From the NCBI RefSeq assembly GCF_037974265.1, contig NZ_CP150233.1:5704001-5768000 (forward strand): DNA of 64,000 nucleotides, written 5' to 3'. This document shows, piece after piece, positions 26,238 through 34,832 of the stretch (position 1 is its first letter; every line of letters begins with the position of its first letter). The DNA comes from Paenibacillus sp. FSL R5-0623 (lineage in GTDB: Bacteria; Bacillota; Bacilli; Paenibacillales; Paenibacillaceae). A model generated the notes under the pieces. It had not been told where the DNA came from. It made no database searches and saw only the letters and a list, made by a program, of their open reading frames with translations. Made by a program: the position numbers and the translations under genes.

Positions 26238-27883
26238 CCGAGTTCACTTCCAGTATCTATTGAAAAATCAGAGGCAATATATCCAGCATCTTTTAGCGCC
26301 TGGTAGGCAGTAAAACCATTTTCTTTCCCTGCCTTAACAAGCTTTCTCAAGTCGCGTTCATCATCAATTTGTGGTTGTGTCTTGCTTGTAGCTTGCTTGT
26401 CTTCAATTAGACCAAGATGAAGCTTATAAGCCTCCTGTACAACCTCTTGGATGTTTTGAATTTGAGGCATATCTGAAGTAATCTTGCTGACATTATGTTT
26501 GGCTTCTTTTTCTGGAACCCCTAATAGTGTTAATCGCACTACGGCATCCTGTTTCAATCGCTCAGCTTGCACCTGTTGTTCTTTTTGTGTTTTCTGAAAC
26601 GTTTGAAGCAAATTTCCTAAATCCAGCTTGGATTGCTCCGCCGCTATAAATCCATCGATTGGAGCAATATTGATATCGCCAAACCTGGCAATGCCGTTCA
26701 GGTTGCCTGAGCGAAGCGCGTTCAACATCGGCTCAACTAATTTCAGGCTATCTTTAACGACACCCTTAATGATCTGTGGGGTTATCGTTTCTGTCCCTGA
26801 TGTTATCGCACGTATCTGAGAGAACATAAAAATTTTAACGGCAATGTCCGTTATTCCGCAACTCGCTTCATATATCGTATCATTCAACTCTGTTGTTAAT
26901 TCCGTTGGATTCCGAACCCACTGATGGTCCCAAATCCCTTCGATGAAAAGCCTCCAACTCGGCTCAGATTTCTTCATTGGTAGCCAGGCAACGTCACCCT
27001 GGCCACTACCTCGTCGTGCAATACGGAAATCAGAGAAAAGGGATTGAGCGGTGGGAGTTCCAATTAGGATAGTTGGAAGACCTATAGAATTCGATAACGT
27101 AACAAAGAAGGAGAGCATTTTTTCCGCACCGCCACTTTTTGCTACGGATAAGTTTTGGATCTCGTCTACGCAAAGAAGCCCTAAGTTACAGCCCCTTGCA
27201 ATTTGGGCGACAATCGGCATCAAAGAGGCGGCAGATAATTTAGTGTTTTTGCCAAAGCGATCCATGTAATTTGTCCCGAGGAGCTGATCCAACTCTACAA
27301 AAAAATTATTAATTAGCCCTCTAATTGAGCCGTCTGGAGGGCATTCCAAACGCAGAAATACAACCTCATAGGCGCTTAATTCAACACCATTGTACTCCGA
27401 ATGACTAATGATTTGTGGAATCGTAGAGAGGATGCGATTGATAGCCGTGCTCTTCCCCATACCACTTACGCCAACAATGGTCAGTCCCGAAGAAGAAATT
27501 TGTATGTTTTGACGGATTTGCCCCCTTTGAATATCTGCATATCCTTGAACCATTTGGCTCGCATAGTTAGGCTGTATAGGGTTTCGATTGACATAGCCCT
27601 GCCGAATCAGTCTCGATATTCGATTTTCAAGGTCAATATGCAGAGGCATTACTTGAAAGTAACCAAGCAGTTGCTGAATCATGTGGAAACGATAATGACT
27701 GTCGGCATAGCGCTCCTCCACATCAAAGTGAGGATAACTTGATAAGGCTTGAACAACCTCTTCTTTAGACATAATGGGAGGTAGTGCTTCGATAAGCATA
27801 TTGCCCTCGTATTGACTGACAATTTGCTGTGAATATTGAGCCACTTGTGCCAAAGTCCCGTTAGGAATCTTTATCCATTCCAT
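26234..27883 (-). CDS. tnsC: TnsC-like AAA+ ATPase regulator of Tn7-like transposition
   Basis: 549 aa. Walker A VGVSGMGKST (137-146), Walker B LLCVDEIQN (Asp240/Glu241), and the sensor region SIGLPTILIGTP, as in TnsC/TniB. TnsC bridges the target selector and the transposase and controls target immunity. Starts one base after the tnsB stop with GGGGAGG upstream, and overlaps tniQ by ATGA. The C-terminal 150 residues are helical and charged and probably contact TnsA/TnsB. Confidence 0.9.
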   Translation of the reverse strand: MEWIKIPNGTLAQVAQYSQQIVSQYEGNMLIEALPPIMSKEEVVQALSSYPHFDVEERYADSHYRFHMIQQLLGYFQVMPLHIDLENRISRLIRQGYVNRNPIQPNYASQMVQGYADIQRGQIRQNIQISSSGLTIVGVSGMGKSTAINRILSTIPQIISHSEYNGVELSAYEVVFLRLECPPDGSIRGLINNFFVELDQLLGTNYMDRFGKNTKLSAASLMPIVAQIARGCNLGLLCVDEIQNLSVAKSGGAEKMLSFFVTLSNSIGLPTILIGTPTAQSLFSDFRIARRGSGQGDVAWLPMKKSEPSWRLFIEGIWDHQWVRNPTELTTELNDTIYEASCGITDIAVKIFMFSQIRAITSGTETITPQIIKGVVKDSLKLVEPMLNALRSGNLNGIARFGDINIAPIDGFIAAEQSKLDLGNLLQTFQKTQKEQQVQAERLKQDAVVRLTLLGVPEKEAKHNVSKITSDMPQIQNIQEVVQEAYKLHLGLIEDKQATSKTQPQIDDERDLRKLVKAGKENGFTAYQALKDAGYIASDFSIDTGSELG

Positions 27884-27884
27884 G

Positions 27885-29987
27885 CTATTCCTCCCCTCGT
27901 TTCCTTCTCAACAATTCGAAATCATCAAAATAATCAATGTTCCCAGAGGAGTCTGCCCTGTCTTCAGAATGAGTTGGTTTTCCGAACCCAAGTTGGGCAT
28001 GTATGGATTCCTCATTCCGTATGAGTTTCTTTTCAAAATTCCGATAGTCTTGAATTCCACGAAGTTTTTCAGCTTTTGTACCCGAGACATATTGCTCTTT
28101 CGTTTGCTTTTCCGCTTCCTGTACAATAGCTTCGATGTGTGTGATGAGATCAATTTGAGGTTGTAGCTCTTTTTCTGTATGTTGCGCCTTTTGCATCCGC
28201 TCGAACTCCTGCAAATACTCAATTTCCTCCTGCGTTCGACCGTTGAATTGATTATACTGGCTTAGAAGATAGCAAGGTTCAAAACCATTCTCGCCCACTC
28301 CCCGCAGATATATCGTCCCGAGATTTCGTGGATCGTAGCTCACAGGAATTTTCCAAGTTCCTACGCGTGCTTTCTCCATCCACCGCTCTTTCAGAGCTGT
28401 ATGACTACTATAAAATAAACCTTTAAATTTCAATCCTTGGTAAGTCACCAGGCATTCAGACGCTGGAAGCAAGTTTAGCAAGATAACTGACTTCGGAACT
28501 TCCCTCAATTTTCCTGAACGATATTGTACTCCCCACTGCCAGATTTTTGATGGGATGCTCTCTACATCATCACTGATCATCATTTCCTCGCGAGGATAAT
28601 TGGGCAAATAATGATTGTTATGGTAGAGCACACAGCGGATGATGATCTGTGTGAACTGGTATAAGTCCAATTTTGCATCCAAGCGATAATCGCGACTGTT
28701 CGGACCTCTTTGCCTAAAATCTGGATTGATTACTCCAGGAAGCATCATCTTAGTCAGATCATTTGTTGTCCTAAAGTGTCGCTCAAGAATTGCTTTCAAA
28801 TCCCCTCTGTAGCTGGATGTATTCTCGATTTTAACGTGCAGACTGCTTATGAGGGTCTCCGCATCCTTTGTAAAGAGTTCTCCGCGATCCCCGAGAATGG
28901 TTTCGGGTAGGTGCTTTGCCTCCCATTCTTCAGGTCGAATATCGATTCCATACTGCCTACAAAATTCAACTTTATCTTCACAGCAATTTGCAATTGCCAT
29001 TGCCGCAGATAACCAGCTTGTTTCCAAAGTGACATGGATCGAAGTGATGCATCTGCTGAAGACATCCTGGGTGTATACAAGGTAGGGACGTCCGATTATC
29101 CAGTTCCTATTAATTCTTGAGACCAAATATACATCGAAAGCAGTCGCATCGAACAAGTAGCGTGACCCTGGTCCAATGGCTTCTGCTGTAGCACTCCCGA
29201 GGACTGGACGGTGAAGCAACTCATATTTTTTCGAGCTAAACCTCGTTGAGACTTCCTTCTTGATGTTGTTTTCCTTCTGAAAGAAGTATTTGAACTGAGT
29301 ATACGTTGGTAATTTGCTCGAACCTTGAATAATAGGCATCTTCACACCGTTTTCCATCCTGCTGTCATGACTATAGAACTCCTGAATCATCTTTTGATAA
29401 GCAAACTTCAGCGGTGCTTTCTTTGAGGTATAATAGTATTTTTTCAAGACGACTCGAAAAATCCGTTCAACCTCTTCGTCAACATTAATCCCTTCTTCTT
29501 GACTATATTTTCGCGGTCTTCCACGCTTTTCTTGCCCTGAAGCCTTCGTCTTTCCCTTGCCTCCTCTTTTATCAAACGATGGAGCCAAGGCGTATTTGAC
29601 TTTCCCCTTGACCCAAAATGACTTCAGGTATCGTCCAATAGTTTTTGTGCTGACTCCTGAAAAGTCAGATGCTTTTTGGATTAGCTTCATACGAGTAGCC
29701 GTGTCGAATATGGCTGGTTCCTGATCCCCTAATTGTTTTACAGCCTCCCATGCGTTCTCCATCTGCACCCTTGCCTTATCAGATAAAAGCTCCTCACAGA
29801 CAACAGAAAACCATTGATCCTCGACCACATGAATTACTTCTTCCTGTATTCCTCTCTCAATATCCTCAATTAATCGCAGTTCAGGGAATCGATTCGTAAA
29901 GATATTAATGATATAGCAATGGACTCGTCCAGCATCGATCCACAAAATTCTTTCGATTTGCTTTGTATCTCCTCCATATTGGAGCAT
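27885..29987 (-). CDS. tnsB: TnsB-like DDE transposase
   Basis: 700 aa from ATG 29987, four bases after the tnsA stop. A longer frame from 30110 lies within tnsA. DDE triad: Asp280 (YLFDAT), Asp367 (LGDRGE), Glu402 (AILERHF), with the typical 35-residue D-E spacing. An HTH/KRGRPRK-containing N-terminus (to about 170) should bind the transposon ends, and the beta-barrel (Mu transposase C-terminal type) follows the core. TnsB cuts and joins the 3' ends. The catalytic set is complete, so this subunit should be active. Confidence 0.92.
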   Translation of the reverse strand: MLQYGGDTKQIERILWIDAGRVHCYIINIFTNRFPELRLIEDIERGIQEEVIHVVEDQWFSVVCEELLSDKARVQMENAWEAVKQLGDQEPAIFDTATRMKLIQKASDFSGVSTKTIGRYLKSFWVKGKVKYALAPSFDKRGGKGKTKASGQEKRGRPRKYSQEEGINVDEEVERIFRVVLKKYYYTSKKAPLKFAYQKMIQEFYSHDSRMENGVKMPIIQGSSKLPTYTQFKYFFQKENNIKKEVSTRFSSKKYELLHRPVLGSATAEAIGPGSRYLFDATAFDVYLVSRINRNWIIGRPYLVYTQDVFSRCITSIHVTLETSWLSAAMAIANCCEDKVEFCRQYGIDIRPEEWEAKHLPETILGDRGELFTKDAETLISSLHVKIENTSSYRGDLKAILERHFRTTNDLTKMMLPGVINPDFRQRGPNSRDYRLDAKLDLYQFTQIIIRCVLYHNNHYLPNYPREEMMISDDVESIPSKIWQWGVQYRSGKLREVPKSVILLNLLPASECLVTYQGLKFKGLFYSSHTALKERWMEKARVGTWKIPVSYDPRNLGTIYLRGVGENGFEPCYLLSQYNQFNGRTQEEIEYLQEFERMQKAQHTEKELQPQIDLITHIEAIVQEAEKQTKEQYVSGTKAEKLRGIQDYRNFEKKLIRNEESIHAQLGFGKPTHSEDRADSSGNIDYFDDFELLRRKRGEE

Positions 29988-29991
29988 CGTG

Positions 29992-30840
29992 TTAACCGCT
30001 AATCTTAGCAACTGTATCACTTCCTTTGTTATCCACAATCTCAATGCTTTTAGCAGAATGATTAAGGTCAATAGGCTTGTCCATATCGATTTTGATTTGT
30101 TTAGCCGCAAGCAGATGCTTGAGCATTAATAATCCTTTCCCTTGCTCTCCTGAAACCTGACTGTCAAAACGTTCGATTGCGTTTTTTATCGATCCTTGCC
30201 CGCCGATTAACAACTCCATTAAAAATCGGATTTCGCCTGCAATCTGTTGATCTGAATATCCCCAATCGCTTAGTCTTCTTGCGGCGTGCAACCATTCAAT
30301 GTTCTTTGCCCGTACCGCATTGATTTCAGAGGAGCTAACCAGTCCCCAGGGAATACCTTTTTTGTGCCAATATCGGCGAATGACCTCATAACGTTCAATG
30401 ACTGAGTTTTTTTCGAAATCCCTCGCCTCTTTGATGTTGCGTGCAAAATGTCGCTCTTGTCCCTCATCATTTTTTACCGTAATCAGGAAGGTGCTCGTTA
30501 AAATATGTGGAGTACCTGTTTTACGATCCATAAGCTTTTTGGCTAAGTCGTCATCGAGAATATCAGTCATCTCGTACAAATCCATGAGGGGATAATGCTC
30601 GCGGATGTCGATCACAGCATCTGACCACTCGCATAAATAGAAATAGCGCGTCTCATTATCGGATAGAAAATGATGCACCCTGCCAGTTTTCCAGCCCGAA
30701 ACTCTGCTCACTCTTCCGCGGGATGCAATGCTATGGACATTTAGCCATGGCTGGTATTCTGCCCCACGCCCCTGACCTCTTCCTTCCTTAATGAATCGTT
30801 GTAATTTGGCATCAGAAGCATCGTAGTTAAATTTAGACAT
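29992..30840 (-). CDS. tnsA: TnsA-like endonuclease subunit, middle catalytic Asp replaced
   Basis: 282 aa from ATG 30840 with GGGGGGAG as ribosome site. The frame is open from 30855. The TnsA N-terminal nuclease fold is clear: GRGAEYQPWL, SRGRVSRV, GRVHHFLSDNE with Glu63 at the same number as in Tn7 TnsA. The lysine motif is ARNIKEA (Lys137). Where the family has the catalytic Asp (T-T-D-F-L-type motif, Asp114 in Tn7) this protein reads TSTFLIT, with Thr117 in place of Asp. Known work on Tn7 shows that loss of TnsA cutting turns cut-and-paste into replicative transposition. So this element may form cointegrates, or use a different acidic residue. Confidence 0.88.
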   Translation of the reverse strand: MSKFNYDASDAKLQRFIKEGRGQGRGAEYQPWLNVHSIASRGRVSRVSGWKTGRVHHFLSDNETRYFYLCEWSDAVIDIREHYPLMDLYEMTDILDDDLAKKLMDRKTGTPHILTSTFLITVKNDEGQERHFARNIKEARDFEKNSVIERYEVIRRYWHKKGIPWGLVSSSEINAVRAKNIEWLHAARRLSDWGYSDQQIAGEIRFLMELLIGGQGSIKNAIERFDSQVSGEQGKGLLMLKHLLAAKQIKIDMDKPIDLNHSAKSIEIVDNKGSDTVAKISG

Positions 30841-31303
30841 CAGATCTCCCCCCATTCTGCAATCTTAAAGAGATATGATAGGCGTCCGTCGCTTCAGCAT
30901 GTTTTTGACCGTATGTGTAATTCGTCAGTATTACGCTGTTCAATGCATCTCCTGCAAGCATCTCCTCAACACTTTTGACATCCCACTGCTTCAAAGCTTT
31001 GTTTGAAATAAAGCCTTGAATAGCATCGTTTCTGAAATTGACGCTAAAGTTGTTACAATCGATGAATTCTATTTTAGCTCGAGAAGTGATGTCACCGTGG
31101 TAAAACTCAGCCAACTTCCCGATATTTTCATCGATAAATGCAATCGTTTTAATTGGTATATACATAGATGAGATTGTTAAGTGTTTTAGTAGTTTCCGAA
31201 GCGATCCTAAGTCCAATAGAAAATCAAAGATGATCACAACATCTGTCTTAAAATCTTCACCTGAATTGTATCTGACAATTTTGCAACTATACTCGATTTC
31301 CAT
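30833..31303 (-). CDS. Unknown protein encoded first in the Tn7-like operon
   Basis: 156 aa, no family recognised. Predicted alpha/beta (YSCKIVRY, VVIIFDFLLDL, IKTIAFIDENIG, AKIEFIDCNNF, NSVILTNYTYG), without a clear HTH or zinc motif. It overlaps the tnsA start by 8 bases and follows the strong promoter and leader hairpin, so it is made together with the transposition proteins. Possibly a regulator or an element-specific accessory factor. The start ATG at 31303 has GAAAGAAGG upstream. Confidence 0.65.
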   Translation of the reverse strand: MEIEYSCKIVRYNSGEDFKTDVVIIFDFLLDLGSLRKLLKHLTISSMYIPIKTIAFIDENIGKLAEFYHGDITSRAKIEFIDCNNFSVNFRNDAIQGFISNKALKQWDVKSVEEMLAGDALNSVILTNYTYGQKHAEATDAYHISLRLQNGGRSDV

Positions 31304-31340
31304 TTTTTCAACCTTCTTTCTTCTTATTTAAAGCACAAAA

Positions 31341-31407
31341 AAATGCATTGCCTATATGCGACAAGTCTCCTTTTTTTTAAAGGAAACAGCATATATCCAA
31401 TGCATTT
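31341..31407 (-). terminator. Leader hairpin with T-run ahead of the transposition operon (attenuator candidate)
   Basis: On the minus strand the stem AAATGCATTG/CAATGCATTT is extended inward by ATATGC/GCATAT across small bulges and ends in seven T residues. It lies between the promoter (31435-31463) and the first gene (31303), where a terminator would stop transcription before the genes unless it is bypassed. Confidence 0.6.
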
Positions 31408-31426
31408 AAAGTTGGTTTCGGTATTC

Positions 31427-31467
31427 TTGGTTGTATTATAACTCATAGCGGGCTAATCAACAACCAA
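31427..31467 (-). promoter_or_regulatory. Promoter of the Tn7-like operon, inside an inverted repeat
   Basis: Minus strand: -35 TTGTTG (31458-31463), 17-base spacer, -10 TATAAT (31435-31440). Perfect arms TTGGTTGT (31427-31434) and ACAACCAA (31460-31467) flank the core elements, suggesting a repressor or TnsB site. The rest of 31304-31635 has no gene, and I find no array of TnsB sites there. Confidence 0.6.
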
Positions 31468-31635
31468 TGATCATTGCGCACTTTTGATCAAAACACGATT
31501 ATATTCAACTCAGAAATCTATCATATAGAGACTTATAAACAAATGGAGAATGATTGTATTCATCTAAAGGATAGGCAGGAAATTAAGCAGTGACATATTT
31601 ACAAGGCAAAATTAAAAACAGGAGCGTGCGCAGAC

Positions 31636-32058
31636 ATGAGCAAAGATACATTAGGCTATATCTTGGGTATTGCATTTTTGAGTTCGATTTTGGCGTTCAT
31701 TGTATCAATTCTATTAGACGTTTTGCTGTTTGTAGCAGTTTTTTCAGTTGTTCTTTTGCCGCTTTGGGGAGCTTTCCGTCAACATAAAAATTGGACGCAT
31801 GAAACGAGTGGATTGAGAAAGTGGCTGAGTATATTTAGGAAGGTATCTAAATGGGGAAAGCCACGCTTGACATTTTACTTGATTGCAATTGTTGTTGTTG
31901 TTGGATTTAGCTATGGGCAGATAACGGCAATATTAGGATACGTGACTGGGGGAATGATATTTATGCTGATAGCTTGGGAATCGGTTCGATATGTTCTATT
32001 AAAATCAAAAAAAGTCAAGATCATTTCATTTGCAGTCGCTTTGAAAAGTGTCTGGTAG
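31636..32058 (+). CDS. Hypothetical membrane protein
   Basis: 140 aa with hydrophobic segments at about 8-45 (two helices) and 80-118 (two helices), joined by a basic loop (HKNWTHETSGLRKWL). No family recognised. Start ATG 31636 with AGGAG 10 bases upstream. It is the only plus-strand gene next to the Tn7-like operon and ends in a clear terminator. It may mark the first gene outside the transposon. Confidence 0.6.
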   Translation: MSKDTLGYILGIAFLSSILAFIVSILLDVLLFVAVFSVVLLPLWGAFRQHKNWTHETSGLRKWLSIFRKVSKWGKPRLTFYLIAIVVVVGFSYGQITAILGYVTGGMIFMLIAWESVRYVLLKSKKVKIISFAVALKSVW

Positions 32059-32076
32059 TTTATATTGACGAGGGAG

Positions 32077-32100
32077 AGAGAGGAGATTTCCTCTCTTTTT
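32077..32100 (+). terminator. Rho-independent terminator
   Basis: Perfect AGAGAGGA/TCCTCTCT stem with a 4-base loop and TTTTT, 19 bases after the membrane-protein stop. Confidence 0.85.
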
Positions 32101-32204
32101 GTCATGAAAAATGTGCGCCTTGAGTGAGTTTGTGAAATAGTTGTAAATAAATGGTTGCATATATAAAATGTCTTTAAATTATCAAGCTAAAATACAAATA
32201 AAAG

Positions 32205-32380
32205 TGTTATACTACTTCGCAATCTTCTTATGTGCGTCCCTACGGACGCTTAGCGCAAAACATGGTTACAATATTCGCCTGCGCGATAAACCTTGGTTTT
32301 TATGCAAACTCCTCATTGGTGATACGCGTAAAAAACTAAGCATCCCATCTCAGGGATACATGCTTGATATAAGATTGCGT
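32205..32380 (+). ncRNA. Candidate structured RNA with its own promoter
   Basis: An extended -10 (TG-T-TATACT, 32205-32213) lies just before a closing helix CGCAATCTT (32218-32226) with AAGATTGCG (32371-32379). Inside are GCGTCC-CTAC-GGACGC (32234-32249), a GCGC/GCGC pair and an ATCCC/GGGAT plus AAGC/GCTT hairpin (32338-32365). The predicted start point falls at the foot of the closing helix. No rho-independent terminator is evident. It matches no RNA family I can name. The short frame through it does not look like a protein. Confidence 0.35.
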
Positions 32381-32456
32381 TCCTCCAAACATGAGATACA
32401 CAACTTTAATGCGTTAAACCGATAACTGTAGTGTAAATTATATAAATTTATAGCTA

Positions 32457-32681
32457 TTAAAATGGAATTGGATCATCTTCAATATCGATTAGGATGTCTT
32501 CTGCATCATCAACCAACGTAGAATTATCTGCTGAGTTAATTTTCTTCACGGTATATTCAGCTAAATACACCTGATTTGCTCTTGCTTCTCCAAAGTGCTT
32601 ACTCACTTTCTCCTTTGTAAGTAAACTTCCCCATACGCCAGCGGCTTGCAGTATGATAACGACCTTTTCTGCCAATTGCAA
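32457..32681 (-). CDS. Hypothetical 74-aa protein
   Basis: Small, acidic C-terminus (DDAEDILIDIEDDPIPF). The first 50 residues look helical, with GEARANQVYLAEYTV. No family recognised. Begins at TTG 32681, 10 bases after the stop of the wHTH protein and probably coupled to it. Acidic-tailed small proteins next to DNA-binding proteins are often partners or plasmid accessory factors, but that is only a guess. Confidence 0.5.
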   Translation of the reverse strand: MQLAEKVVIILQAAGVWGSLLTKEKVSKHFGEARANQVYLAEYTVKKINSADNSTLVDDAEDILIDIEDDPIPF

Positions 32682-32691
32682 TGTTTCATTA

Positions 32692-33561
32692 CTATACTCT
32701 GGGATTGTGTAAAACGTAATCCTTTTGCCTCCTAATATAGCCCTGATTCATCCGATAACTCAAAATCGCATCAGATATTTCAAGCATTCTGCTTGGAAGT
32801 TTTTGATGCGGAATTTTTACAATTAATCCTGATAGCGCGAGCATATTAATGGATCTGGTCACGGTTGATTGACTAATTTTCAATTTTTCCTTAATTCGAT
32901 TGGTTGCGGAGAAAAACACATGCTGATTTTCGTAGCTGAAGACCCGATATAATTTATCCTCCTGGTGATCGTTGAAATACTCTAAGATGGCATAGTATTT
33001 TTGAATAAATTGAAACACTGCGGGATATGCTTGCTCCAGATCCTTTCTTTCTCCACGTATGTATTGCAGATTGCTCTGATACTTTTGAGCTTGTTGTAAT
33101 ACCCATTCGTCCTTTAGTTCCAGTTCAAACAAATTGGCGAGTAGGCTCCGAGCGCTCTGGAATGCGTTCTCCGCTTCATCAGCGTTTCCAAGAACAATTT
33201 CGACGACATCAAATATATTAAGGCTAATCGTGCCGCCGAATTTCGTCTTGGAGAAATAGCGATAGACCCCTGCTTCATCTTTGGATATCCAGGCATCGTT
33301 GCCAGATACAAAATCGCAATAATACCACTCATCTTCCGCCATGTCCAAGTTACCAAACACTTTGCCAAAAGCGTTCTGACTTTGGATGTAGTGTTCGAAT
33401 TCTTGTGTTGTCGTTATAGCAGAGAAATCCTCGTTGTCTATATAGCTTCTGATCTGGAAGTGCTGTATGCGATCAGTATTGTGCAAATATTGTCGAATAA
33501 TGTTCTTTTCAATTGTATTGGGCTTGACGCTCCCACCCTTAAATATACTGTTGATGTCCAT
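32692..33561 (-). CDS. Winged-helix DNA-binding protein, plasmid-replication/regulator type
   Basis: 289 aa. Start ATG 33561 with CGGAGAG. The C-terminal half has a winged-helix (ISQSTVTRSINMLALSGLIVKIPHQKLPS, about 225-260), the sort used by replication initiators and MarR-like regulators. The N-terminal half has WYYCDFVSGNDAWI and YFSKTKFGGTISLNIFDVVEI, unknown. It lies in the plasmid-like block close to the primase gene, so a role in replication control is plausible. Confidence 0.6.
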   Translation of the reverse strand: MDINSIFKGGSVKPNTIEKNIIRQYLHNTDRIQHFQIRSYIDNEDFSAITTTQEFEHYIQSQNAFGKVFGNLDMAEDEWYYCDFVSGNDAWISKDEAGVYRYFSKTKFGGTISLNIFDVVEIVLGNADEAENAFQSARSLLANLFELELKDEWVLQQAQKYQSNLQYIRGERKDLEQAYPAVFQFIQKYYAILEYFNDHQEDKLYRVFSYENQHVFFSATNRIKEKLKISQSTVTRSINMLALSGLIVKIPHQKLPSRMLEISDAILSYRMNQGYIRRQKDYVLHNPRV

Positions 33562-33666
33562 ATGCTCTCCGATTATTGTAAAATATTATTTACATTTATA
33601 TCGGCTCAGAAGAGACATTTCAATACAGTTTGAATCTAAACTCTATTGCTACAGAATAAAAAGCAA

Positions 33667-33683
33667 GGGAGCAAACTGCTCCC
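33667..33683 (-). terminator. Terminator after the Abi-like gene
   Basis: GGGAGC/GCTCCC stem, 5-base loop, minus-strand TTGCTTTTT, 37 bases beyond the stop at 33720. Confidence 0.75.
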
Positions 33684-33719
33684 CCACCCTTTTCCTGTTG
33701 TATTGAATTCTTTTTGCTT

Positions 33720-34655
33720 TTAATCTAAAGCCTTGTAGGATTCGATTAGGAACAAAATGTTTGTAGCCGCGAGATGTAGAGCATATGCAACCAAATGAGT
33801 AGGCAAATGGACTATACTTTCACCCTGCCCATGGCCGCTGTTTTTGTTACGAATGGTGGGTAATCCGCTTTCCAGTGTATCCCTTAAAGAACTAAATTGT
33901 GTTTGGAGACTTATGGATAGCAATCCATTCTGAAATAGTGTATTTATCAGAGGTTTCGCTGTTGCATTATCTCGAACTTCCCATCCTTTGCGCTTGCAAA
34001 TCGTTTTCATGACGCTCTCGAAAGCCTTCAGAGCATCTGAAATTGCTTCTTTATGTCGTCCCTTACGGAAGTGTTCGTGAGCAGACATGAACTCCTGAGA
34101 TGCCCCCTCAAACCCTTCTTCAGACATCATACTAATTGCTGGCTGGACAGCTTCTTCGTAAATATACTCCGAATCAACTCTGACAATTTGCCCTTCGATA
34201 TACTGATAGCCAATGGCATGTTCGCGGAAACGCTGATTAAGCTCCTCAATAGCGTCCTCAGCTGTTTGCGTTATATTAGCTTTTTTCAATACTGATTGAT
34301 CCCAAGTTCGTACTACCTTGTCGATCCACAAAAAACTCATTTCGATAATATCCAACACTTGCTCTGTAGTAGTATTTTGAATAAAATGTTGGCATTTAGC
34401 ATAGGGATTATCGCCATGCTTGCTAAGAGAAAAGATTCCGTACTCTTTGCACAATTGCTTATGAATTTGAAGCCAGATATTATTAGATGGACTGGTATGC
34501 GTCTTTCCATAAAAATCGGTCTCATAATACCATCTACCAATAGCATCAGACCATAAATGTATAACTTGAATTAGGAAATTCCTTGGTAGATCGTCGTATA
34601 TTAAAATTTCTTTATCAGGCTTCTTTCCTCTTTTGGAAAAGAGATCAAAAATCAA
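33720..34655 (-). CDS. STM4504/CBY_0614-type protein with Abi C-terminal-like domain
   Basis: 311 aa, TTG start at 34655 behind GGAGGTGAG. The C-terminal 120 residues match the abortive-infection C-terminus: KAFESVMKTICKRKGWEV, then GLPTIRNKNSGHGQG and the closing helix THLVAYALHLAATNILFLIESY. The Arg/His of RN-x4-HG are the HEPN-like catalytic pair of RNases in this group. The N-terminal half is of unknown function. Such proteins are common on plasmids and integrative elements, and an RNase-type abortive response is the usual suggestion. It stands alone with its own terminator next to an Xre regulator. Confidence 0.7.
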   Translation of the reverse strand: MIFDLFSKRGKKPDKEILIYDDLPRNFLIQVIHLWSDAIGRWYYETDFYGKTHTSPSNNIWLQIHKQLCKEYGIFSLSKHGDNPYAKCQHFIQNTTTEQVLDIIEMSFLWIDKVVRTWDQSVLKKANITQTAEDAIEELNQRFREHAIGYQYIEGQIVRVDSEYIYEEAVQPAISMMSEEGFEGASQEFMSAHEHFRKGRHKEAISDALKAFESVMKTICKRKGWEVRDNATAKPLINTLFQNGLLSISLQTQFSSLRDTLESGLPTIRNKNSGHGQGESIVHLPTHLVAYALHLAATNILFLIESYKALD

Positions 34656-34788
34656 GTTTGCTCACCTCCATCGTCATTTTGATTATATCAAATTGCTAAA
34701 ACTATATCTTCCTATTTCACGCTTTCTATTGCTACTCATCTAATGCAATAGAGTTTAAATACAAACACCATCGACTGATCAAAAATTC

Positions 34789-34817
34789 AAAAAAAAAAGG
34801 AGCCAATTTCCCGCTCC
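34789..34817 (-). terminator. Terminator after the Xre gene
   Basis: GGAGC/GCTCC stem, 9-base loop, ten T residues on the minus strand. Confidence 0.8.
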
Positions 34818-34832
34818 CCCACTTCTCACTGT

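Noticed and set aside
31463..31640. Left end of the Tn7-like transposon
   Set aside because: I looked for repeated 20-22 bp sites and a TGT terminus and found no convincing array, so no end is claimed.
32168..32425. 85-codon plus-strand frame
   Set aside because: No ribosome binding site and unlikely composition. The sequence is better explained by RNA-like folding.
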